Shown in pieces: positions 34,689 through 43,480 of a DNA stretch of 64,000 nt. The stretch is from assembly GCA_016699715.1 (NCBI GenBank), contig CP065007.1:124001-188000 (forward strand), read 5' to 3'. This DNA comes from Candidatus Competibacteraceae bacterium. GTDB lineage: Bacteria; Pseudomonadota; Gammaproteobacteria; Competibacterales; Competibacteraceae. How positions within the stretch are numbered: the first letter of the stretch is position 1; each line of letters starts with the position of its first letter. Both the position numbers and the translations under genes were made by a program. The notes beneath the pieces were generated by a model. It searched no databases and had not been told where the DNA came from. It saw only the letters and a list, made by a program, of their open reading frames with translations.

Positions 34689-35477
34689 ATGCAATTCGAA
34701 ACGATTAACCCTCCGAAAGTCTCGGATGCCATCGTCAGCCAGATCGAGCAGTTGATCCTGGAAGGCGTTCTCAAACCCGGCGAACGGTTGCCACCAGAGC
34801 GGGAACTGGCTCAGGAATTGAGCGTATCCCGTCCTTCCCTGCGGGAGGCGATCACGACGCTGAAGTCCCGAGGGCTGTTGCAAAGCCGGCGGGGCGGGGG
34901 AAATTTTGTGGTTGATGTCATCGCGCCTGCTTTGACCGATCCCTTGATCGCACTACTGAAAAATCATCCCAAGGCGATGTTCGACGTGCTTGAGCTACGC
35001 CATGCTCTGGAGGAAGTCGCGGCGTATTTTGCCGCGCTTCGCGCCACCGATGCCGACCGGGAAATCCTGCGGTGTCGCTTCGCCGAGTTGGAGGAGATAC
35101 AACGGGGCCAGCGCGAGCCCGAACACGATGCCGTGGTGGATGCGGGATTCCATCTCGCCATCGCCGACGCATCCCACAACGTGGCGTTGATCCATGTGAT
35201 GCGCGGTCTGTTCGATTTGCTGCTCAGTAATATCTGTCGTTCGCTGGAGCGGCTCTATACCCGTGAGAGCAGTTATGCGTTGGTCCATGCCCAACATCAG
35301 GCCATCCTGAATGCCGTGCTGGAACGCGACCCGGAAGCCGCTCGGCAGGCGGCCCACGTTCATTTGGCCTTCGTCGAATCCACCTTGCGCGAACTCGACC
35401 AGGAAGCCGCTCGGCAGGAACGCTCAAAACGGCGCTTGCATAGCCTGTTGGATCTGGAAGCCAATGCCGCGTCGTAG
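34689..35477 (+). CDS. lldR: GntR-family (FadR subfamily) transcriptional regulator, LldR-like
   Basis: A 262-residue regulator: an N-terminal winged helix (SDAIVSQIEQLILEGVLKPG, GERLPPERELAQELSVSRPS, LREAITTLKSRGLLQ) and a C-terminal FCD ligand-binding domain (LELRHALEEVAAYFAALRAT, FHLAIADASHN with metal-binding His). It is divergent from lutABC and two TGGTCTGACCA sites lie in between, so it most likely represses the lactate genes unless lactate is bound. PdhR is a close relative, but the context favours LldR. The ATG at 34689 is used; the TTG at 34677 is a poor start. A 22-bp near-direct repeat duplicates EAARQ near the C terminus. Confidence 0.88.
   Translation: MQFETINPPKVSDAIVSQIEQLILEGVLKPGERLPPERELAQELSVSRPSLREAITTLKSRGLLQSRRGGGNFVVDVIAPALTDPLIALLKNHPKAMFDVLELRHALEEVAAYFAALRATDADREILRCRFAELEEIQRGQREPEHDAVVDAGFHLAIADASHNVALIHVMRGLFDLLLSNICRSLERLYTRESSYALVHAQHQAILNAVLERDPEAARQAAHVHLAFVESTLRELDQEAARQERSKRRLHSLLDLEANAAS
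35328..35418 (+). repeat. 22-bp near-direct repeat inside lldR
   Basis: GACCCGGAAGCCGCTCGGCA and GACCAGGAAGCCGCTCGGCA recur 69 bp apart, with one mismatch over 22 bases. The offset is 23 codons, so the frame is kept and both copies encode D-x-EAARQ in the C-terminal helix region. It may reflect a small internal duplication. Confidence 0.7.
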
Positions 35478-35586
35478 TTTCGCTTGGGTTTTGTCGAACG
35501 CCAGGTCCGGGTCGGCTGCCTGGATGGCTTTAGTGGAAGCAGTCTGACCAGCCAATGTGGGTTATTTCAGGCTTTCGGGAGCGATA

Positions 35587-36360
35587 ATGGCCACTTATCC
35601 TGAAGATTCCGGTGAGCTTTTGAACGCCGCCGCCGAATTGACCATCGCCGGAAGAAAGATCCGGCTGGAAATGCCGGTGCCGGCCGGGCCGACGCGCTTG
35701 AGCCATTTGCTGCCTTTCCTGCGCTATTTAACCGATCAATTCGTCGATTTCTCGGTGGAGAACGCGCGGATGGAGGGGTTGACGGTGTCGTGCCGGAAGG
35801 GTTGCGGCGCCTGCTGCCGGCAACTGGTGCCGATCTCGGCGATCGAGGCGCGGCGGCTTGGGGCGGTGGTGGAGCAGATGCCGGAACCCCGGAAATCCAC
35901 CATCCTGGCCCGTTTCGAGGCGGCAAGACAACGGTTGCAAGAAGCCGGGCTGCTGGAGAAGCTGCGCGAGCCGAACCGTGTTGGCGACGATGAAGTCGAT
36001 CCGATTGGACTGGCCTATTTCCAGCAAGGAATCGCCTGTCCGTTCCTGGAGGACGAGTCGTGCTCGATTTATGAGGAGCGCCCCCTGGCCTGTCGCGAGT
36101 ATCTGGTCGTGAGCCCGGCCGAAAACTGTGCCCGGCCGACCGTGGACTCGATCAAACCGGTGCAGCTCGCCGTCCGGGTCGCCAGGACGCTGAGAGCGCT
36201 GGATGCCGAGAAAAGCCCCTCCACACCCCGCTGGGTAGCCCTCATCCTGGCCTTGGAACAGGCGGACGCCCGTCCGGATGAAACGCCCCCGCAACCCGGC
36301 CCCGAACTGGTGCGGGAAATATTCAGCCGGCTGACGGGGCGGGACGCGGAAAGCAGCTGA
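35587..36360 (+). CDS. YkgJ family cysteine cluster protein
   Basis: A 257-residue protein with the CxxxCxxCC cluster (Cys69, Cys73, Cys76, Cys77 in SCRKGCGACCRQLVP) and later cysteines in ACPFLEDESCSIYEERPLAC, the pattern of the YkgJ/flagellin-methylase (FliB-like) zinc- or iron-binding family. GGGAG lies 6 bases before the ATG at 35587. It is convergent with hisD, with 13 bp between the stops. The function is unknown; the family is thought to bind a metal and may act in methylation. Confidence 0.85.
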   Translation: MATYPEDSGELLNAAAELTIAGRKIRLEMPVPAGPTRLSHLLPFLRYLTDQFVDFSVENARMEGLTVSCRKGCGACCRQLVPISAIEARRLGAVVEQMPEPRKSTILARFEAARQRLQEAGLLEKLREPNRVGDDEVDPIGLAYFQQGIACPFLEDESCSIYEERPLACREYLVVSPAENCARPTVDSIKPVQLAVRVARTLRALDAEKSPSTPRWVALILALEQADARPDETPPQPGPELVREIFSRLTGRDAESS

Positions 36361-36373
36361 AGGTGTTCGTGGA

Positions 36374-37681
36374 TTAGCGTGCCGCTTTCAGCCGCAGCTC
36401 CGCCGACCGTGCGTGAGCCGTCAGGCCCTCGCCGCGCGCCAATACCGCGGCAGTGCGGCCCAGCGCCGCCGCTCCGGCCGGCGAGCAATGAATGATGCTG
36501 CTGCGCTTCTGGAAGTCGTACACCCCCAGCGGCGAGGAAAAACGCGCGGTGCGCGAGGTCGGCAGTACGTGATTGGGGCCGGCGCAGTAGTCTCCCAGCG
36601 CCTCGGCGGTATGGCGGCCCATGAAGATCGCGCCGGCGTGGCGGATCAGCGGCAGCAGTCCCTCCGGTTTTTCCACCGACAGTTCCAAATGCTCTGGAGC
36701 GATGAAGTTGATTACGCGCGCCGCTTCGGCCAGGTCGCGCACCTGAATCAGCGCCGCCCGCCGGTTGAGCGAAGCCTCGATGATCTCCCGCCGCTCCATC
36801 TCCGGCAGCAGGCGCTCGATGCTGGCGGTGACCTGCTCCAGAAATGCCCCTTCCGGACTGATCAGAATCGGCTGGGCGTCCTCATCGTGTTCGGCCTGCG
36901 AGAACAGGTCCATGGCGATCCAGTCGGGGTCGGTCAGGCCATCGCAGACCACCAGAATTTCCGACGGTCCGGCGATCATGTCGATGCCCACCGCGCCGAA
37001 CACCTGCCGTTTGGCGGCGGCGACGTAGATGTTGCCCGGCCCGACGATCTTGTCCACTCGCGGTACAGTGGCGGTGCCGTAGGCCAGCGCGGCGATCGCC
37101 TGCGCCCCACCGAGCGTGAACACTCGATCTACTTCCGCCACGGCGGCGGCGGCCAGCACCAGATCGTTGACTTCGCCGCCCGGTGCCGGTGCCACCATCA
37201 CCACTTCCGGCACTCCGGCCACCTTGGCGGGAATAGCATTCATCAGCACCGAAGACGGATAGGCGGCCTTGCCGCCGGGCACATACAGCCCGACCCGGTC
37301 CAGCGGCGTCACCTGTTGGCCGAGCACGCTGCCGTCGGCTTCGGTAAAGGTCCAGGATTCCAGTTTCTGCCGTTCGGCGTAGGCGCGGATGCGGCCGGCG
37401 GCGGTTTCCAGCGCCGTGCGCCGCTCGACGGGGAGGGCGGTCAGCGCCTGCCGCAGTCGCTCGGCGGGAATTTCCAGATCGGCGGCGCGCGCGGCATCCA
37501 GCCGGTCGAAGCGCTGGGTGTAATCCAGCAGGGCGGCATCGCCCTCCGTGCGCACCCGCGCGAGGATCTCGCGCACCACGGTGGTCACGGCTTCATCGGC
37601 GACTCCTTCCCAGGCGGTCAGAGCTTCCAGGCGTGGCCAGAAATCGGCATCGGCGGTGTTCAGGCGTTGGATATTCGGCAT
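36374..37681 (-). CDS. hisD: Histidinol dehydrogenase HisD
   Basis: A 435-residue enzyme that oxidises L-histidinol to L-histidine in two NAD+-dependent steps with a catalytic zinc. Visible motifs are [56 protein letters not shown] and the C-terminal [20 protein letters not shown]. Length is normal. The start at 37681 (MPNIQRLNT) matches family starts; an ATG at 37690 is possible. It follows hisG by a short spacer with a palindrome. hisC and the rest of the pathway are not in the window. Confidence 0.96.
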   Translation of the reverse strand: MPNIQRLNTADADFWPRLEALTAWEGVADEAVTTVVREILARVRTEGDAALLDYTQRFDRLDAARAADLEIPAERLRQALTALPVERRTALETAAGRIRAYAERQKLESWTFTEADGSVLGQQVTPLDRVGLYVPGGKAAYPSSVLMNAIPAKVAGVPEVVMVAPAPGGEVNDLVLAAAAVAEVDRVFTLGGAQAIAALAYGTATVPRVDKIVGPGNIYVAAAKRQVFGAVGIDMIAGPSEILVVCDGLTDPDWIAMDLFSQAEHDEDAQPILISPEGAFLEQVTASIERLLPEMERREIIEASLNRRAALIQVRDLAEAARVINFIAPEHLELSVEKPEGLLPLIRHAGAIFMGRHTAEALGDYCAGPNHVLPTSRTARFSSPLGVYDFQKRSSIIHCSPAGAAALGRTAAVLARGEGLTAHARSAELRLKAAR

Positions 37682-37703
37682 GAGCGGCATTCCGGTATGG
37701 ATG

Positions 37704-37732
37704 CTCCCCCCGCCCGCCAGCGGGAGAGGGGG
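37704..37732. repeat. Intergenic palindrome between hisG and hisD
   Basis: CTCCCCCCGCCCGC and GCGGGAGAGGGGG flank a CA loop. It resembles the GGGAGAGG palindrome at 31479-31510 and sits in the 57-bp gap between hisG and hisD. It could modulate hisD translation or mRNA stability. Confidence 0.6.
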
Positions 37733-37738
37733 TATTGT

Positions 37739-38371
37739 TCAAATGCCAACGGTGGCGGCCATGCGGGCCATGATCGCCTTGATCCGGGCGTGTTTCATCT
37801 TCATGGCCGCCTTGTTGATGATCAGGCGCGAACTGATATCGGCGATGTGCTCCAGCGGCGCCAGACCGTTCGCTTGCAAGGTCTTACCGGTATCCACCAC
37901 ATCGACGATGTAATCGGCTAGCCCGACCAGCGGCGCCAGTTCCATTGAGCCGTACAGCTTGATGACCTCCACCTGCCGACCTTGGTCGGCAAACCAGCGC
38001 CGGGTCGTATTCACATACTTGGTGGCGATGCGTGGGCGGTTCAAGCGCGGCTGGTGGTCGGGATCACCGGCCACCATCAACCGGCAGCGGGCGATTTTCA
38101 GGTCCAGCGGTTCGTATAGCCCCTCGCCGCCGTGTTCCAGTAGCACATCCTTGCCAGCCACGCCCAGATCGGCGGCGCCATACTGCACGTAGGTCGGCAC
38201 GTCGGTGGCGCGGATGATCACCAGCTTCACGTCGGGCTGGTTGGTGTCGAGAATCAGCTTGCGGCTGGTTTCCGGATCGTCGGTCGGCACGATGGCCGCC
38301 GCCGCCAGCAGCGGCAGGGTTTCCTTGAAGATGCGGCCCTTGGACAGGGCAATGGTCAGCGTCGTGGGCAT
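37739..38371 (-). CDS. hisG: ATP phosphoribosyltransferase HisG, short form
   Basis: A 210-residue enzyme that joins ATP and PRPP in the first committed step of histidine synthesis. It starts [20 protein letters not shown] and has [17 protein letters not shown] and [17 protein letters not shown]. The short form lacks the C-terminal regulatory ACT-like domain and needs the HisZ subunit, which is not in this window. The gene order murA-hisG-hisD is conserved in many gammaproteobacteria. Confidence 0.95.
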   Translation of the reverse strand: MPTTLTIALSKGRIFKETLPLLAAAAIVPTDDPETSRKLILDTNQPDVKLVIIRATDVPTYVQYGAADLGVAGKDVLLEHGGEGLYEPLDLKIARCRLMVAGDPDHQPRLNRPRIATKYVNTTRRWFADQGRQVEVIKLYGSMELAPLVGLADYIVDVVDTGKTLQANGLAPLEHIADISSRLIINKAAMKMKHARIKAIMARMAATVGI

Positions 38372-38377
38372 CGGCGT

Positions 38378-39903
<1,526 letters not shown>

Positions 39904-39989
39904 CGTGGTCAATCCTGGCTGGATGAAAAGGGTGTTTGGGGAAGCGGTGGTGTCGGAACGTGAGGAGCGGAGCGCGGGGAAGTTCGCCG

Positions 39990-40289
39990 TCAGGCGGCGG
40001 GTAGCACCGTTTCCAGATCGGCGACTCGGATGATGGCGCGCATCTGCGTTGGGATGCCGACGAAGAGCAGTTCCCGCTGGCGGCGGCGCATTTGGTGTAG
40101 CCATTGCACCAGCAGAGCCACTCCCGCGCTGTTGGAGCGGCTGACCCCGCTGAGATCGATGCGGAGGAGCGGGGCGTCGCTTACGAACAGCGCTTCGCTG
40201 GTTTCCCACAGATCCGCGACGGAGTCGAAATTCAGCTCGCCCTGGACGCGCAGGATGTCGCCGTCACGGCTGACCCGCGCCGAGGCCAT
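39990..40289 (-). CDS. mlaB: Phospholipid transport protein MlaB, STAS domain
   Basis: A 99-residue STAS-domain protein (LRIDLSGVSRSNSAGVALLV, with the conserved Ser/Asn motif) that binds the ATPase MlaF in the cytoplasm and is needed for the MlaFEDB complex. Its start overlaps the stop of mlaC (TGATG). Gene order mlaF-E-D-C-B is conserved. Confidence 0.9.
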   Translation of the reverse strand: MASARVSRDGDILRVQGELNFDSVADLWETSEALFVSDAPLLRIDLSGVSRSNSAGVALLVQWLHQMRRRQRELLFVGIPTQMRAIIRVADLETVLPAA

Positions 40290-40909
40290 CAGCGTGGCCC
40301 CTGGGCGTTGTTGCGCTGCTGGAGATCGGCGATGACCGAGTCCATGCCGCTGGCGCGGATCTGGCTGGCGAAGGTGCTGCGGTAATTGGTGACCAGACTG
40401 ACTCCGTCCACCGTAACGTCGTAGACTTTCCAGCCATCGTTGTTGAGATGCATGTTGTAGTTGATCTGGATCGGTCGGCCGGTTTTCAGCCGGACTTCGG
40501 TTTTGACCGTCACCTCGCTGCCGTTCCCCACGGCCGGTTGCGGCAGCACCCGGATCTCTTCGTTGGAATACTCCAGCAAAGCCTTGGCGTAGGTGCGGAC
40601 CAGCAGGGTGCGGAATTCCTCGGTGAAGCGACGGCGCTGGTCGGGAGTCGCCTGCTGCCAGGACCGGCCCAACACCCAGCGCGACATCAGTTCGAAATCG
40701 AAATTGGGCAACACGATTTGATCGACCAGCCCGTAAATCCGTCCTGGGTCCCGGTCGAGCATCGCGCGGTTCTGGCGCAAGGCATGGATCATCCGCCCCG
40801 AGGTGTCCTGGATCACGTCCTGCGGGGGTCTAACGGCGGCCTCGATGGCGCCACCACCCAACGTCAGCAGCAACAGGCCGAGAGCGATCACTCGTTTCAT
40901 CGGATTCAC
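40289..40909 (-). CDS. mlaC: Periplasmic phospholipid-binding protein MlaC
   Basis: A 206-residue periplasmic shuttle that carries phospholipids between the outer-membrane MlaA-porin complex and the inner-membrane MlaFEDB complex. A signal peptide (residues 1-24, ALGLLLLTLGGGAIEA) precedes the MlaC domain (PNFDFELMSRWVLGRSWQQA, RRRFTEEFRTLLVRTYAKAL, YDVTVDGVSLVTNYRSTFAS). It is 114 bp downstream of mlaD. Confidence 0.95.
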   Translation of the reverse strand: MNPMKRVIALGLLLLTLGGGAIEAAVRPPQDVIQDTSGRMIHALRQNRAMLDRDPGRIYGLVDQIVLPNFDFELMSRWVLGRSWQQATPDQRRRFTEEFRTLLVRTYAKALLEYSNEEIRVLPQPAVGNGSEVTVKTEVRLKTGRPIQINYNMHLNNDGWKVYDVTVDGVSLVTNYRSTFASQIRASGMDSVIADLQQRNNAQGPR

Positions 40910-41023
40910 TTACTCCTCATCTGAAAATTAGGGGGCAGCGTTCGCGGAGATGCGGCTGACCGCGTCGTTACGGGAAATTCAGCGCATATCCGTGCCGGAG
41001 CGCCTGGATCGGGGGCGGCGCCG

Positions 41024-41506
41024 TCAGGGCGTTTTGGGCGGCGTGGAGTCGCCCGACGCCATATTGGTAAACACCCGGCCGATCAGCTTTTCCAACACCA
41101 GCGCCGACTGGGTCAGCTTGATGGTTCCGCCGTCCTTGAGAGTGTCGTCCATGCCACCAGGTTCCAGCCCGACGTATTGTTCGCCCAGTAATCCCGAGGT
41201 CAGAATACTGGCGCTGGAGTCGGTCGGCAGTTGGTTGTATTTGGGATCGATGGACATCGTGACCACGGCTTCGTAGCTTTGCGGGTCCAGACTGATGCCG
41301 ATCACCCGGCCGATGCGCACGCCGCCCAGCGTGACTGGGGCGCGAGCCTTGAGCCCGCCGATATTTTCAAAGTGGGCCGTGACGCGATAGCCTTTGTCGT
41401 CTCCCAGGCTGGTGAGGTCACTGACCTTGAGCGCCAGTATGAAAAACGCCGCCAGCCCCAGCGCGACGAACAGGCCGACCGCCAGCTCCAGATTCTTTTG
41501 CTTCAT
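41024..41506 (-). CDS. mlaD: MlaD, MCE-domain lipid transport protein
   Basis: A 160-residue inner-membrane-anchored protein. One N-terminal membrane segment (LAVGLFVALGLAAFFILALK) is followed by an MCE domain (GYRVTAHFENIGGLKARAPV, TLGGVRIGRVIGISLDPQSY, SILTSGLLGEQYVGLEPGG). MlaD forms a hexameric ring over the MlaE channel. The start is the ATG at 41506, 2 bp from the stop of mlaE; the longer open frame that joins it to the mlaE region is not real. Confidence 0.94.
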   Translation of the reverse strand: MKQKNLELAVGLFVALGLAAFFILALKVSDLTSLGDDKGYRVTAHFENIGGLKARAPVTLGGVRIGRVIGISLDPQSYEAVVTMSIDPKYNQLPTDSSASILTSGLLGEQYVGLEPGGMDDTLKDGGTIKLTQSALVLEKLIGRVFTNMASGDSTPPKTP

Positions 41507-41508
41507 GA

Positions 41509-42294
41509 TTACCACACTCCGAACATCAGGGCGGTCAGCAGGAAATCCAGTCCCAGCACCGCCAGCGAGGTGTCCACCACGGTGCGGGTGGTGGCGAGGC
41601 TGACGCCTTCCGAGGTCGGTTCCGCCTGATAGCCTTCGAACAAAGCGATCCAGTTGGCCACCAGCCCGAACACGGCGCTCTTGATGATGACGCCGTTGCC
41701 GACATCGGCGAACAATTGCACTTTCGCCTGCATCTGCGCCCAGAACGAACCGCCGTCCACACCCAGTTGCACCACCGCGACCAGGTAGCCGCCCAGGATG
41801 CCCGTTGCGGTAAAAATGCCGGTCAGCAGGGGTACCGCGATGCAGCCGGCCAGGAACCGCGGGGCCAGCACCCGGGGAAAGGGATCGACCGCCATCATTT
41901 GCATGCTGGCCAGTTGCTCGGTCGCCCGCATCAGCCCGATCTCGGCGGTCAGCGCCGAACCGGCCCGGCCGGCGTACAGCAGCGCGGTCAGCACCGGCCC
42001 CAGCTCCCGGATCAAGGACAGCGCCACCACCGTGCCCAGCGAGGAGGTCGCGCCGAAATCCACCAGGTTGGCATACCCTTGCAGGGCCAGCACCATGCCG
42101 ACGAACAGGCCCGAGACCAGGATAATGGGCAGCGACCGCACCCCGACCGCGTGCAGTTGCTTGACCAGCAATCCGGGGCGGCCGAACAGAAACGACAGCG
42201 CGCGCAGCAGTTGCAGCAGGAACAGATTGGCCCGGCCCAGCCGAGCCAATCTGTCCAGTACGAAGCGTCCCAATTCCGCCAGCAACGCCATCAT
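41509..42294 (-). CDS. mlaE: MlaE, permease of the Mla phospholipid ABC transporter
   Basis: A 261-residue inner-membrane permease with several hydrophobic segments and the family motifs LIRELGPVLTALLYAGRAGS and GSALTAEIGLMRATEQLASM (the MlaE signature). It forms the MlaFEDB complex. The start (tandem ATGATG at 42294/42291) overlaps the mlaF stop (ATGA), so translation is coupled. Confidence 0.95.
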   Translation of the reverse strand: MMALLAELGRFVLDRLARLGRANLFLLQLLRALSFLFGRPGLLVKQLHAVGVRSLPIILVSGLFVGMVLALQGYANLVDFGATSSLGTVVALSLIRELGPVLTALLYAGRAGSALTAEIGLMRATEQLASMQMMAVDPFPRVLAPRFLAGCIAVPLLTGIFTATGILGGYLVAVVQLGVDGGSFWAQMQAKVQLFADVGNGVIIKSAVFGLVANWIALFEGYQAEPTSEGVSLATTRTVVDTSLAVLGLDFLLTALMFGVW

Positions 42295-43136
42295 GTCGGA
42301 GGGTCCGCCAGCAAATCGGTTTCGTAGGGCGGCGCCGGATAATGAAAGGACATCGGACCGTCGGGCAGGGCATGCATGAATTGATCCACCCAAGGCGAAG
42401 CGGAGTGGCTCAGGTCCTGTGGCGTGCCATGTTCCACCACCTGACCGTCGGAGATCAGATAAAGATAATCGGCGATGGCGGCGGTTTCCTTGACATCGTG
42501 CGAGACGATGATGCTGGTCAGATCAAGCGCGTCGTTGAGGGTGCGGATCAATTTCACCAGTACGCTCATCGAGATCGGGTCCTGACCGGCGAACGGCTCG
42601 TCGTACAGGATCATCGTCGGGTCGAGCGCGATGGCGCGGGCCAGCGCCACCCGGCGGGCCATGCCGCCCGACAGTTGCGCCGGCATCAACGCGCGGGCGC
42701 CGCGCAGACCGACCGCTTCCAGTTTCATCAGCACCAGGGTTCGGATCAGGGGCTCCGGCAGGCGAGTGTGCTCGCGCAGCGGGAAGGCGACGTTGTCGAA
42801 CACGCTCAGGTCGGTGAACAGCGCGCCGCTTTGGAACAACACGCCCATGCGCTTGCGCAGTTGGTACAGATCCTTGCGGCCGAGTTCATGGACGCAGATG
42901 CCATCAACCTCAATGCGGCCGGCATCGGGACGGATCTGGCCACCGATCAACCGCAGTAGCGTGGTTTTGCCGGTACCGCTCGGCCCCATGATGGCGGTGA
43001 CCTTGCCGCGCGGGATGACCAGATCCACTTCTCGAAAGATGCGGTGCTCGCCGCGGCTAAACGACAGGCGGTGCACGGTCACCAGGGGGTCGTTGCGGGT
43101 CGTCGCGGTGTCTGAGCGGGCGATGATTGCAAGCAT
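42291..43136 (-). CDS. mlaF: MlaF, ATP-binding protein of the Mla transporter
   Basis: A 281-residue ABC ATPase: Walker A GPSGTGKTTL (Lys57), Q-loop LFQSGALFTDLSVFDN, signature LSGGMARRVALARAIALDPT, Walker B MILYDEPFAGQDP and the switch His in IIVSHDVKETA. The C-terminal extension (about residues 250-281) is where MlaF proteins interact with the partner subunits in E. coli. It is the first gene of the mla-ibaG-murA-hisGD run and is divergent from ppdK. Confidence 0.94.
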   Translation of the reverse strand: MLAIIARSDTATTRNDPLVTVHRLSFSRGEHRIFREVDLVIPRGKVTAIMGPSGTGKTTLLRLIGGQIRPDAGRIEVDGICVHELGRKDLYQLRKRMGVLFQSGALFTDLSVFDNVAFPLREHTRLPEPLIRTLVLMKLEAVGLRGARALMPAQLSGGMARRVALARAIALDPTMILYDEPFAGQDPISMSVLVKLIRTLNDALDLTSIIVSHDVKETAAIADYLYLISDGQVVEHGTPQDLSHSASPWVDQFMHALPDGPMSFHYPAPPYETDLLADPPT

Positions 43137-43309
43137 CCTTTTGTTAAGCTTGGAAATAACGGTTGTGGCAACTAGATAAAAAGGTCACTATCTTCCGGCC
43201 AAGCCGCTGGCAAGTCAAATGACCGCTATCGGCTCCGGGCCGTCGCCGCCCCAGATGTTCTTGGCAATTTCCGAGGTATATGGCTATCTTTGAGAGCGAT
43301 ACAGGTCGG

Positions 43310-43340
43310 TTGATCGACCGGCCAGCGTATTCCTTATACT
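43310..43340 (+). promoter_or_regulatory. Possible sigma-70 promoter of ppdK
   Basis: TTGATC at 43310-43315 and TATACT at 43335-43340 are separated by 19 bp (18 if the -10 is read as TTATAC). They lie about 140 bp before the ppdK start in a 344-bp gap that otherwise holds no gene I can support. The leader would be about 135 bases. Confidence 0.45.
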
Positions 43341-43480
43341 AGCTACACCATTTTTCCGCACGCGCAATCCCGACGACGGAAACCAGTCCGGTGGACCGTT
43401 CAGGACGGCGCGGGATGGTCTATGCTGTTGCGAAGTCGGATAAGTCCGACACTCTCCCAACCACTTGTGAAGGTAGGATC

